From: Methylobacter sp. BlB1
Lineage (GTDB): Bacteria; Pseudomonadota; Gammaproteobacteria; Methylococcales; Methylomonadaceae
Length of the DNA: 58,791 bases
Assembly: GCF_015476545.1 (NCBI RefSeq)
Contig: NZ_JADMKV010000011.1
Location: 1 to 58,791 of the forward strand
Reading direction: 5' to 3'
Positions 19,757-28,750 of the stretch are shown one piece after another. Both the position numbers and the translations under genes were made by a program. The notes under the pieces are model-generated. The model was given only the letters and a program-made list of their open reading frames with translations, did not search any database and was not told the origin of the DNA. How positions within the stretch are numbered: the stretch's first letter is position 1; the number at the start of each line of letters is the position of its first letter.

Positions 19757-20498
19757 ATGACACTTCCGAAATTATTGATCACCGGCCACAGCGGCCTGAT
19801 CGGCAAAATTCTGTGGCGCGGCCTGGCAGACGCATTCGAACTCCATGGCGTCGATATTTGCCTGGATGAACAGACTGGAAACGTATTTCGAGCCGATATT
19901 TCAAACTTCGAGCAAATAAATGCCGTATTTGAACGAATCCCTGAGCTTGCTTGCGTGGTTCATCTGGCAGGCGATCCGCGTGTTGAAGCAGACTGGCAAT
20001 CAACACTGATGAACAATGTTGTCGGGACCCGGAATGTCTATGAGGCGGCAAAGGCTCATAAGGTTAAGCGAATAATATTCGCAAGTTCAAACCCACGTTA
20101 CAGGGGCTTACGAAGGTTTTCCTCCAAGCCTGCATATCCAGGCAAGCCCGGTCAAAATCACGACGCAAGATCCCATTCGCCCGGACGGATACTATGGCGT
20201 CAGCAAGGTTGCCGGCGAGGCGATTGCCAGAATGTATTATGACCTTCACGGTCTCGAGTCGGTATGTCTCCGCATTGGCTCGGTACTAAAGGACGATGAT
20301 CCGACTAAGGTTGCCCGCAGCCAGAGCGTATGGCTCAGCCACCGGGATCTCGTGCAATTGGTGAAGAAGAGTCTTTTGGCTGAAGTCCAGTTTGCGATTT
20401 ATTACGGAGTTTCGAACAACAGAGACCGGTTCTGGGATATTTCCAATGCCGTGGCAGAAATCGGGTATCAGCCTGAAGATGATGCTTCAACGCGCTGA
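19757..20498 (+). pseudogene. Uronate-dehydrogenase-like SDR, broken by a +1 frameshift
   Basis: NAD(P)-dependent epimerase/dehydratase family, closest in sense to hexuronate dehydrogenases. The start ATG follows AGGAG. Frame 1 gives the Rossmann motif TGHSGLIG, ADISNFEQ, VVHLAGDP, NNVVGTRNVYEAAKAH and KRIIFASSN; immediately afterwards, one extra C in the run CCC at 20092-20094 shifts the frame. Dropping one C restores HVTGAYEGFPPS, the catalytic YGVSK, GLESVCLRIGS and a tail SHRDLVQLV..FAIYYGVS, continuing to the stop at 20498. Only one lesion is present, so it is either a very young pseudogene or a sequencing error in a C-run; if repaired it encodes about 246 residues, near full length. Confidence 0.8.
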
Positions 20499-21088
20499 AC
20501 AAACGACAAAAAGCTGCTCCCTGGCCATCGATGCAAACAGGGAACTGTAGCGCTCAGCAAAGGCTCGGCATGAACCAAGTAAGGTAAGCACTATGACAAA
20601 ACTCTCTTATGGAAAGCGAAGCGCGAAGACACTTAAGGCGAATGTCGGAGTAAGAGCTTGTGGCTCTGCAGCGAACCTTGATTAAGCTGTGCGAGAACCA
20701 TTGGTCGGATATCCGCGGGCACGAACCCGTCTCCGGCCTGGCCCGCGCCATATGGGCAGTCAATCCGCACTGTGCGGATCCGACCGTGGATTTGTACGGT
20801 TATTCCGATTCAAGATTCCGCCGACCAAGGCATTAGTCGCCCTGGCGTTTGCTGAAATCGAGCGAAATGATGCTGAAGGCTGCAACAAGGGCACAAGTGA
20901 ATTCGACGTCTACAACTGCGCAACATCAGTTACTAATGCAACAGAACCATTTTTATTCCTGGCGAATGAGACCTGAAGAATTCACAGTAGTCGCGTCAGG
21001 GTGGCCGGTAGTATTAGAATATTAAGCTGACTCGACTGTACTGAAATGCGATAGTATTAAGCATTAATATATTTTCTAGGAGAACGTT
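20499..21088. other. Intergenic region, no confident gene
   Basis: 590 bases. A GTG-started frame at 20660-20836 encodes 58 residues with coding-like composition (ALQRTLIKLCENHWSDIRGH) but no recognised domain and no ribosome site, possibly a gene remnant. The last 30 bases carry the DUF805 ribosome site. Confidence 0.35.
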
Positions 21089-21469
21089 ATGAATTGGTAT
21101 CTGGAAGCAGTTAAGAATAAATATGCCGTGTTTGACGGACGGGCGCAGCGGCAGGAATTCTGGTATTTCATGCTGTTCTATTTGCTCATTTATTTTGCCT
21201 TGTCCGTCGTTGATCAAGTGACAGGGGCTTTTAATGAGCAAACGGGTACCGGATTATTCAGCGGGATTTATGCGCTGGCCATGCTGATTCCATCTCTGGC
21301 TGTGGGGGCGAGGAGATTGCACGACACGGGGCGCAGCGGTTGGTGGCAGTTGCTTTCGCTGATTCCTGTCCTCGGCGTTTTGGTTCTGATTTTCTTTTTC
21401 GCGCAGGACAGCCAGCCCGGCGACAATCAATACGGGACTAACCCCAAGTCAGACCAACAGCCTATCTAG
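21089..21469 (+). CDS. DUF805 family membrane protein
   Basis: A 126-residue inner-membrane protein of unknown function. ATG 21089 is preceded by AGGAGAACGTT. The DUF805 pattern is complete: N-terminal FDGRAQRQEFWYF, helices with LAMLIPSLAVGARRLHDTGRSGWW, and the helix LIPVLGVLVLIFFFAQDS, ending with a GDNQYGTNP tail. Three to four membrane segments are expected. It stands alone and converges on the RND operon. Confidence 0.9.
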   Translation: MNWYLEAVKNKYAVFDGRAQRQEFWYFMLFYLLIYFALSVVDQVTGAFNEQTGTGLFSGIYALAMLIPSLAVGARRLHDTGRSGWWQLLSLIPVLGVLVLIFFFAQDSQPGDNQYGTNPKSDQQPI

Positions 21470-21539
21470 CGATGGATGCCGCGATTTGCGATTACAGCGT
21501 ATCGCATTCGCGGCAAGCTTTCCCATCAGCCAGCCTTTT

Positions 21540-22994
21540 CTAAGGCAACAGTCGAGCAGGTCTTTCCAGGGCGACAGTCGATTCCCAGCCTCCGCCCAAA
21601 GCTTTGTAAAGCGCCGCCAGCGCAGTCGCCGTGGCGGTTTCGCTCTGCGCCAGACGGTCCTGGTCTTGCAACAGGCGCTGTTCGGTGTCCAGCACAGTCA
21701 AAAAGTCGGTCACGCCTTCCTGGAAACGCAAATGCGCCAGCTGGTGGGCTCTTTCGCTGGCTTTAGCGGCTGTGGTGAGCAATGCCCGCCGGGCCCGCTC
21801 GCGATTGTAATTAACCAGTGCATTTTCCGTTTCCTCCAATGCATTAAGCACCGTTTGCTCGTATTGAGCCAGGCTGGCCTCGGCGCTGGCATCGGCGGCC
21901 TTGATGCGCGCGTACACGCGGCCCAGGTCCAGTGCGGCCCAACTGATTCTGGGGCCGGCAGAGTAGGTGTCCGAGCCCGTCGCGCCGAGGCCCGACAGGG
22001 TGCTAGCCTCAAGAGAAATAGTGCCGACAAAGGTGACGCGCGGGAAAAGATCGGCCGTGGCGACGCCGACGAGAGCCGTCGCGGCTGCCAACGTGCGTTC
22101 GGCAATACGGATGTCGGACCGCCGGCGCAGCAGTTCTTCGGGATTGCCTATCTGGATGAGCTCAGGAATTTTGGGCATTTGCACAGGCTGTTCCAGTTCC
22201 TTGGTCAAAGCATCCGGCAATTGTCCGGTCAGTACGCCGAGCCGATGGATAGCCCTGAAAATGGCGCTCTCTATCGGCGGGATAATGGCCCGTGTGGAAT
22301 CAAGCTGAGCCTGGGCTCTTGAGGTGTCGAGTTCCGTGCCGCGCCCGTTTTCAAGCCGGATGCGCGTTATTTCCAGCGTCTGGGTCTGGTTTTCGGCGTT
22401 CTTCCTGGCTACGGCCAATTGGTTTTGCAGGCCGCGCAGTTCAAAGTAATTTCTGGCTACCTCGGCGATCAGGCTGACGCTGAGATCCCGAAGGCTGGCT
22501 TCCTGCGCTTCGACTTCGTCGCTGCTCGCTTCGACATTGCGGCGTACGCGGCCAAAAAAATCGACTTCCCAGAAAGCGTCAAAACCGATGTTGTACAATT
22601 TCAGTTCGCGCGGCACGAAGGCTCGGTTGTTCAAAGAGCCGACACTGCGTTTCTGCTCGTTATAATTGGCGTGCGAACTGACAATGGGGAACAGGTTCAG
22701 TCCCGCTTCCATATAGAGCGCCCGTGCTTCGCGCAGGTTGGCGCGGGCTGTTTCCAGGTCGCGGTTGTGCTGTATGGTCTGGTCTACCAGCGCCGTCAGC
22801 TGTTTGTCATCGAATAGCTTCCACCAGCTGACTTCTATGCCTTTCTGGGAAAATTCGGGCTGGATGCCGTGGTGAAAGGTTTGGGGCATATCGGTTTTCG
22901 GCGTTTCATAATCCGGGCCGACTGCGCAGGCGCTCACCAGCGCGGCGGTCAATAGAGTCATGACGACGCGGGATTGGGTTCTGTACTGGATCAT
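21540..22994 (-). CDS. OprM/NodT-type outer-membrane channel of the first RND pump
   Basis: A 484-residue outer-membrane lipoprotein: signal peptide with lipobox LVSAC followed by AVGPDYETP. It carries two OEP repeats (HNRDLETARANLREARALYMEAG, RRRSDIRIAERTLAAATAL in pieces of the usual length) and the tail LAALYKALGGGWES. Start ATG 22994 overlaps the RND permease stop by 4 bases (ATGA), so it is the third, translationally coupled gene of the operon MFP-RND-OMP. It should pair with the permease and adaptor just upstream. Confidence 0.92.
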   Translation of the reverse strand: MIQYRTQSRVVMTLLTAALVSACAVGPDYETPKTDMPQTFHHGIQPEFSQKGIEVSWWKLFDDKQLTALVDQTIQHNRDLETARANLREARALYMEAGLNLFPIVSSHANYNEQKRSVGSLNNRAFVPRELKLYNIGFDAFWEVDFFGRVRRNVEASSDEVEAQEASLRDLSVSLIAEVARNYFELRGLQNQLAVARKNAENQTQTLEITRIRLENGRGTELDTSRAQAQLDSTRAIIPPIESAIFRAIHRLGVLTGQLPDALTKELEQPVQMPKIPELIQIGNPEELLRRRSDIRIAERTLAAATALVGVATADLFPRVTFVGTISLEASTLSGLGATGSDTYSAGPRISWAALDLGRVYARIKAADASAEASLAQYEQTVLNALEETENALVNYNRERARRALLTTAAKASERAHQLAHLRFQEGVTDFLTVLDTEQRLLQDQDRLAQSETATATALAALYKALGGGWESTVALERPARLLP

Positions 22995-25900
22995 AGTTCG
23001 GTACCGGAAGAAGGCTCATGAATCGGCAAGTTGCCGGTCTTGGCTCTGGATGGCCGCAGGCGCTGCGCCAGCGCCTGTACGGTCACATAGAAGACCGGCG
23101 TCAGCAACAAGCCGAACAGGGTTACGCCAATCATGCCGCTGAACACGGCCGTGCCCAGCAGTCGCCGCGACTCTGCGCCCGCGCCTTCGGACACCACCAG
23201 CGGAAACACGCCCATGATGAAGGCGAACGAGGTCATCAAGATTGGGCGCAATCTGATTCGGGAGGCTTCCACGGCGGCTTCGAAGCGGTTGAGGCCGCTT
23301 TCCTGCCGCTGCTTGGCGAATTCCACGATTAAAATCGCGTTCTTGCTGGCCAGCCCCACCAGTACGATAAAGCCGATCTGCGTGAAGATATTGTTGTCCA
23401 TATGGCTCAACCACACGCCGGTCATGGACGACAGAATGCACATCGGCACGATCAGGATCACTGCGAACGGCAACGACCAACTTTCGTATTGGGCTGCCAG
23501 CGCCAGAAACACGAAGATAACGCTGAGCGGGAAAACAAGCAAGGCCACGTTGCCGGCCAGGACCTGCTGCAGGCTGAGCTCGGTCCACTCAAAGTCGAAC
23601 CCGGGCGGCAGCTCCGCTTTCATCAGCTGGCTCATGATGTCGATAGCCTGGCCGGAGCTGACGCCGGGCAGCGTGCCGCCGTTGATCTCGGCCGCCGGAT
23701 ACATGTTGTAGCGCGTGATCTTGTCCGGTCCGGTAATTTCCTTGACATTGACCAGCGAGCCGAGCGGCACCATGCCGCCTTGCTGATTGCGCGTCTTGAG
23801 CTCGGCAATGTCTTCAGGCTTCATGCGGAACTCGGAATCGGCCTGCGCCATAACCTGGTAAGTCCGTCCGAAGCGGTTAAAATCATTGACATAGAGCGAG
23901 CCCAGGTAAATTTGCAGCGTGTCGAAGACTTCCTTCAAAGGCACATCCATGGATTTGGCACGCGCGCGGTCGACGTCCAGGAACAGTTGCGGCACGCCGG
24001 AGCGGAAAGTCGAGAACAGTCCTACCAGGCCGGGCTGCTGGTTGCCTTTGGCGATCAGTTCCGAGTTCACCTGCTGCAAGGCATCAATGCCGGCCGCGGT
24101 TCGATCCTGGATTTGCAGCTTGAAACCGCCCACCGAGCTCATGCCCCGGATCGGCGGCGGCGCAAACACGGCGATATGGGCATCCTTGATCTGCGCGAGG
24201 CGCTGCTGGAGATTTTTGATCACGGCATCGGCATGCAGATTTTCGCGGCCGGCCCGTTGCTCGAAGTCATTAAGCCGGGCGAACATCGTGGCGACATTGG
24301 ACTGGCTGGAGCCGCTCAGGATCGAGAAACCGGCATAGGCATTCAAATGCTTGACGCCTTCGGTCTCCAGCACGATGCGCGTTGCCTGCTGGACCACTTC
24401 CTGAGTACGCTCCAGCGAAGCCGCATCGGGCAGTTGCGCATACAGAATCAGATAACCCTGGTCCTGCTGCGGGATGAAGCCGGTCGGCACTTTTTCGAAA
24501 GCCAGGAAGTTGAGCCCGTTCAGCCCCACATAGAGCGCCAGCACGACCACAGTCATGCGGATCAGCCGCCCGACCAGGCGCGAGTAGCCTTCGCTGAACC
24601 GGTCGAAGAACTTGTTGAAGCCGTTGAAGAACCAGCCGAACAGGCGGTCGATCACCCGCGTGAGCTTATCTTTGTCGCCGTGCGCCCGATCCAGCAGCAG
24701 TGCGCACAGGGCAGGGCTCAGGGTCAATGAATTAAACGCCGAGATGGTCGCCGAGACGGCGATAGTCAATGCGAACTGCTTGTAGAATGCGCCGGATACG
24801 CCGGTAATAAAAGCTGTCGGCACGAACACGGCGATCAAAACCAGGGCCGTGGCGATAATGGGGCCTACGACCTCGTCCATGGCCTTGCGTGTAGCCTCTC
24901 GAGCCGACAGGCCCATGGAAATGTGGCGCTCCACGTTCTCCACGACGACGATGGCGTCGTCCACGACGATACCGATGGCCAGCACCAGGCCGAACAGCGA
25001 CAGGGTGTTCAAGGACAGGCCCATGGCAGCCATGACGGCGAATGTGCCGATCAGCGAGACCGGCACGGCGAGCAGCGGAATAATCGTGGCGCGCCAGTTC
25101 TGCAGGAATATCACGACCACGACCACGACCAGCAATATCGCTTCGAACAGCGTCTTGACGACGGCGCTGATGGATTGCTGAATGAACACGACGGTGTCGT
25201 AGACCATGTTGTATTCAAGGCCTTCAGGGAAGCGCGTCTTCAGCCTTTCCATGGTTTCGACGACGGCTTTTTTGGTATCCAGCGCATTGGAGCCCGGCAG
25301 CTGGAAAATGGCCAGACCCACGGTGGGATCGCCGTCCAGAAACAATCCCGAATTGTAGTCTTTGGCGCCCAGCTCGATGCGGGCCACGTCCTTGAGCCGG
25401 GTTATCTGGCCGTCTTCGCCTTTCTTGATCACGATATCGGCGAACTGCTCGGCCTCCATGAGCCGGCCGAGCGTGCTGACGGTGTACTGAAAATCGGTGC
25501 TTTCCTTGTAAGGCGGCTGGCCGACCACGCCGGCTGCTACCTGAATATTCTGCTCGCGGATGGCGTTGATCACATCACTGGCAGTCATATTGCGGGATGC
25601 TACCTGCTCGGGGTTCAGCCAGAGCCGCATGCTGTAGTCGCGGGCGCCGAACACCATGATTTCACCGACGCCGGGCAGCCGCGCCAGCGTATCCTTGATT
25701 TGCAGCAATGCATAGTTGCTCAGGTAAACGCTGTCGTAGCGCTTGTCCGGAGAGACTAGGTTGACGACCAGGCTCAGGTCGGGGCTACGTTTCTTGACGC
25801 TGATGCCTTGCCGCCGGACTTCTTCAGGCAGCTTGGGCTCGGCCAGCGCCACGCGGTTCTGCACCAGCACCTGGGCTTTGTCCAGATTGGTGCCCGGCTT

Positions 25901-26191
25901 GAATGTCACCGTCAGAGCCATGAAGCCGCTGTTGGTGGACTGCGAGGACATATACAGCATGTCCTCGACGCCGTTGACTTCCTGCTCGATGGGCGTCGCC
26001 ACGGTTTCGGCCACAACCTGGGCATTGGCGCCGGGATAGGTTGCGCTGATGACGACAGTGGGCGGCGCGATTTCCGGATATTGGGCAATAGGCAGACCAA
26101 TCAGCGCCAGACTGCCGACCAGAACAATCAGAATAGACAAGACCGATGCAAAGATCGGCCTATCAATAAAAAAGTGAGTGAAGCGATTCAT
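22991..26191 (-). CDS. HAE1-type RND efflux permease (AcrB/MexF family)
   Basis: A 1,066-residue proton-driven multidrug exporter of the inner membrane. Typical features: N-terminal FIDRPIFASVLSI, PTVVISATYPGANAQVV, the TM4 proton-relay pair in GIVVDDAIVVVENVERH (both Asp present), the large periplasmic loops, and ASKNAILIVEFAKQ with the relay Lys. Length is within the 1,030-1,070 norm. It starts 3 bases after the adaptor gene. With a divergent TetR gene beyond the adaptor, the layout is that of acrR-acrAB or ttgR-ttgABC. Confidence 0.94.
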   Translation of the reverse strand: MNRFTHFFIDRPIFASVLSILIVLVGSLALIGLPIAQYPEIAPPTVVISATYPGANAQVVAETVATPIEQEVNGVEDMLYMSSQSTNSGFMALTVTFKPGTNLDKAQVLVQNRVALAEPKLPEEVRRQGISVKKRSPDLSLVVNLVSPDKRYDSVYLSNYALLQIKDTLARLPGVGEIMVFGARDYSMRLWLNPEQVASRNMTASDVINAIREQNIQVAAGVVGQPPYKESTDFQYTVSTLGRLMEAEQFADIVIKKGEDGQITRLKDVARIELGAKDYNSGLFLDGDPTVGLAIFQLPGSNALDTKKAVVETMERLKTRFPEGLEYNMVYDTVVFIQQSISAVVKTLFEAILLVVVVVVIFLQNWRATIIPLLAVPVSLIGTFAVMAAMGLSLNTLSLFGLVLAIGIVVDDAIVVVENVERHISMGLSAREATRKAMDEVVGPIIATALVLIAVFVPTAFITGVSGAFYKQFALTIAVSATISAFNSLTLSPALCALLLDRAHGDKDKLTRVIDRLFGWFFNGFNKFFDRFSEGYSRLVGRLIRMTVVVLALYVGLNGLNFLAFEKVPTGFIPQQDQGYLILYAQLPDAASLERTQEVVQQATRIVLETEGVKHLNAYAGFSILSGSSQSNVATMFARLNDFEQRAGRENLHADAVIKNLQQRLAQIKDAHIAVFAPPPIRGMSSVGGFKLQIQDRTAAGIDALQQVNSELIAKGNQQPGLVGLFSTFRSGVPQLFLDVDRARAKSMDVPLKEVFDTLQIYLGSLYVNDFNRFGRTYQVMAQADSEFRMKPEDIAELKTRNQQGGMVPLGSLVNVKEITGPDKITRYNMYPAAEINGGTLPGVSSGQAIDIMSQLMKAELPPGFDFEWTELSLQQVLAGNVALLVFPLSVIFVFLALAAQYESWSLPFAVILIVPMCILSSMTGVWLSHMDNNIFTQIGFIVLVGLASKNAILIVEFAKQRQESGLNRFEAAVEASRIRLRPILMTSFAFIMGVFPLVVSEGAGAESRRLLGTAVFSGMIGVTLFGLLLTPVFYVTVQALAQRLRPSRAKTGNLPIHEPSSGTEL

Positions 26192-26194
26192 GAT

Positions 26195-27349
26195 TTATTG
26201 CTCTATCGGCTGCTCGGCGAGCGAGATACGTTCCGGATTCACCTTAATGCCCGGTCTGAGTTTTTGCAGGCCTTCGACGACGACCCATTCCTCGGCCTTC
26301 ACGCCTTCCTTGATCACGCGCGACTGGCCGATGCGGGCGCCCAGCGTCACTTTACGGTATTCCACCTGGTTGTCTTTATTAACGACCCAGACGAAGCGTT
26401 GCGCCTGATCGGTCGCGATGGCTTTGTCGGGCAGCAGGATAGCCGGATAGGGGACACTGCCGCGCACGCGCATGCGGGCGAAAAAGCCGGGGCTCAGCAA
26501 GTCGTCCGAGTTGGAGAACACGCCGCGCAGTGTGACTGTGCCGGTAGCCGTATCCTCGCGCGGCGAAATGTAGTCGAGGTTGCCCTGGTGCGGGAAGTCT
26601 ATCTCGTCAGCCACGGCCAACTGCACGGGCGCGCCGATGTGGCCGCCTCCGGTTTGCTGGGCCAGACGGCGATATTTCAGCACCGAACGCTCATCGGCAT
26701 CCACGTAAACATAGACGGGATCGGTAGAGACGATAAAAGTCAAGAGCGTGGCATCGGCGCCGCCGCCGCTGACCAGGTTGCCCTCGGTTATCAGTTCGCG
26801 GCCGATGCGGCCGTCAATCGGGGCGCGTACTTTGGTGAAGTCCAGGTTCAGTCGGGCCGTGACAACATTGGCTTCCGCGGACTGAACCGCCGCTGCGGCT
26901 TCTCGCAAACCTTTGCTGCGGGCATCGTGCTCTTCTTCGGAAATCGCTTTGGCGCGAAACAGGCGTTCGGCCCGCTCCAGGTCATTCTTGGCTAGCTCGC
27001 GCTTGGATCGCGCCCGTTCCAGCTCAGCCTCGGCATAGTTCAACTGGGCACTGAAGGGCTTGGGGTCGATCAAGAATAACAGATCGCCTTTTTTTACTTT
27101 TTCCCCGGCTTTGAAGTTGACCTTTTCGAGATAGCCGCTGACCCTTGCCCTAACGTCTACCGAACTGACGGCTTCGATGCGGCCCGTGTACTCATCCCAT
27201 TCAGTAACATCTTGAGCCAGGGGCTGGGCGATCTTGACGCCAGGCGCCTGGCCTTGAGCTTTTTGGGCTTCCGGATCGTTCTGTTCGCCGCATCCGGCTA
27301 TCGCCAATAAGGTGATGAGAGTCAGCAGAACTTGCCGGCCATAATGCAT
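26195..27349 (-). CDS. RND periplasmic adaptor lipoprotein (AcrA/MexE family)
   Basis: A membrane-fusion protein of about 384 residues. ATG 27349 is preferred: AGGG is 6 bases upstream and it opens a lipoprotein signal (LLTLITLLAIAGC, Cys after AG). An in-frame ATG at 27409 adds 20 residues and has its AAGGG directly against the codon. The domains are standard: lipoyl half VSGYLEKVNFKAGEKVKKG, coiled-coil hairpin (about 95-160), FTKVRAPIDGRIGREL, beta-barrel and membrane-proximal domain. First gene of the operon, divergent from the TetR gene. Confidence 0.92.
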   Translation of the reverse strand: MHYGRQVLLTLITLLAIAGCGEQNDPEAQKAQGQAPGVKIAQPLAQDVTEWDEYTGRIEAVSSVDVRARVSGYLEKVNFKAGEKVKKGDLLFLIDPKPFSAQLNYAEAELERARSKRELAKNDLERAERLFRAKAISEEEHDARSKGLREAAAAVQSAEANVVTARLNLDFTKVRAPIDGRIGRELITEGNLVSGGGADATLLTFIVSTDPVYVYVDADERSVLKYRRLAQQTGGGHIGAPVQLAVADEIDFPHQGNLDYISPREDTATGTVTLRGVFSNSDDLLSPGFFARMRVRGSVPYPAILLPDKAIATDQAQRFVWVVNKDNQVEYRKVTLGARIGQSRVIKEGVKAEEWVVVEGLQKLRPGIKVNPERISLAEQPIEQ

Positions 27350-27445
27350 TGATATCCCTGGCGAGTCTGGCCGACGGATGAGAGTCCATATGGGTGTTGC
27401 GTTTTTCATCCCTTTTGTACCTTGATGTGAAAGGAAAAAATAAAT

Positions 27446-27461
27446 GGTAAAACATATTACC
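27446..27461. promoter_or_regulatory. Candidate TetR operator: GGTAA-N6-TTACC
   Basis: Inverted repeat GGTAAAACATATTACC between the divergent adaptor and TetR genes, 97 bases before the adaptor ATG and 46 before the TetR ATG. A TATGAT box at 27475-27480 could be the -10 of the TetR gene. The position suits a repressor that controls both directions, as for AcrR/TtgR; the assignment is from position and symmetry only. Confidence 0.5.
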
Positions 27462-27506
27462 TTTTAATTTACGGTATGATCATAGTCCGAGTCAACTAAT
27501 GTTTTT

Positions 27507-28163
27507 ATGAGTGAACAAATGATTAAATGCGGGCGCCCCCGTAAGGGCGAGGAGCGTCAGAGCCGTGACCGGTTGCTGGATACGACGCTCAAGCTGTTTC
27601 TTGAATACGGCTATGGAAACCTGAGTCTGGAAACCATTGCCAGGGAGGCGCATGTGTCGATGCGTACCATTTATAATCAATTCGGCGGCAAGGCCGGGCT
27701 GTTCGGTGCGGTTATAAAGCGCGCCAGTGATCCGTTTATCGAAGTCCTATCGGAGGGGCTTCTGGAGGGCCGGCCGGAGGAGGCGCTGATTGCTTTCGCC
27801 AAACAGTTTCTTTTCGGCATTACTCGGCCGGATGCGGTACGCATACGCGCCATACTGATAGGTGAATCATTGCAATTTCCGGACCTTGCCATGCAGTTCT
27901 ATGAACAAGGGCCGCAAAGAACGCTGGATCATCTTGAGCAGTTTTTTATCCGGCAGCAGAAAGTCGGCTATTTTTCCGACGTGGATCCGTATTTTCTTGC
28001 CGAACAATTTATAAGCGCATTGCGCGGTGAAAAGGTTTTTAAGCTGCAGCTCGGTTTAGACTCAACGCCGGATGAGGCGCAAATTGATATCTTGGCCCGG
28101 CAGGCCACGCGCTTGTTTCTGTATGGCTGTTTGTCAAGCGGGCAGGATGGTGCTAGTGGTTAG
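27507..28163 (+). CDS. TetR/AcrR family repressor
   Basis: A 218-residue regulator. The N-terminal helix-turn-helix is clear: RDRLLDTTLKLFLEYGYGN, then LSLETIAREAHVSMRTIYN and QFGGKAGLFGAV. The C-terminal domain resembles the TetR_C AefR-like type (AFAKQFLFGI, IGESLQFPDLAMQFYEQG), expected to bind a small lipophilic ligand. It is divergent from the RND operon and most likely represses it. ATG 27507 has no ribosome site; ATG 27519 would remove four residues before the conserved region and is equally possible. Confidence 0.9.
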   Translation: MSEQMIKCGRPRKGEERQSRDRLLDTTLKLFLEYGYGNLSLETIAREAHVSMRTIYNQFGGKAGLFGAVIKRASDPFIEVLSEGLLEGRPEEALIAFAKQFLFGITRPDAVRIRAILIGESLQFPDLAMQFYEQGPQRTLDHLEQFFIRQQKVGYFSDVDPYFLAEQFISALRGEKVFKLQLGLDSTPDEAQIDILARQATRLFLYGCLSSGQDGASG

Positions 28164-28272
28164 TCTAAGCGTCATACGGATGCGCTGGTGCCATCACAAA
28201 AGGAAAAATGAAGTTAAAAATCTCCCGGGCAAATGCCCTGGGAGTCATCAAATGATAGTTGAGGGAAGCAAT

Positions 28273-28407
28273 ATGAAGCGAATGCTCAGGGATAATTACA
28301 TCAATTTCGCATTATTCCTTTTACGGTTCTGGTTTACGTTGCTGGCAATAGTGGCTGTTGCAAATAGAGTGGACGAGATAATGTATTCGCCTGAAACAAA
28401 CCCGTAA
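28273..28407 (+). CDS. Possible small membrane protein (44 residues)
   Basis: ATG 28273 follows GAGGGA at 28261-28266. The product has a charged N-terminus (MKRMLRDN) and one hydrophobic segment (FALFLLRFWFTLLAIVAVA), ending with DEIMYSPETNP. No family recognised. A hairpin with arms CTCCCGGGC/GCCCTGGGAG (28222-28244) precedes it and may separate it from the TetR gene. The call rests on the ribosome site and helix alone. Confidence 0.35.
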   Translation: MKRMLRDNYINFALFLLRFWFTLLAIVAVANRVDEIMYSPETNP

Positions 28408-28750
28408 AGGCCTGTTACAAATACCAAACCAGTCAAAATATCTTTAGATAGATCGTTCATTTTTCAGTTTTTTGTAAAAAATAATAGTTGTTCTTGAGGA
28501 TGAGATTACTATACATGTGGCGCAGATAATTAACTATATATAAAAAATAAGATAAATTGTTTCTTTTATGGATACAATCATGTCACACTAATTTAATATT
28601 AGTAAGATAGAGGGTAATGAAATCAATGGCATGTGAACTGGTCTAATTATTTAGTAAAAGTCAAAATTCAAAACGGCTGAAGATTATGAAAGTTCCGTTA
28701 GGCTTGTAATGTCAAATGTCTTGCAATTAGTAATGCTACTAAACTGATAA
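28408..28750. other. AT-rich upstream region of the SIR2-like gene
   Basis: 343 bases with visibly higher A+T than its surroundings (for example the stretch near 28530-28560). No operator or RNA recognised. The composition change together with the following gene suggests an acquired segment. Confidence 0.4.

Noticed and set aside
20660-20836. 58-residue GTG frame
   Set aside because: Coding-like composition, but no ribosome site, family or conservation evidence.
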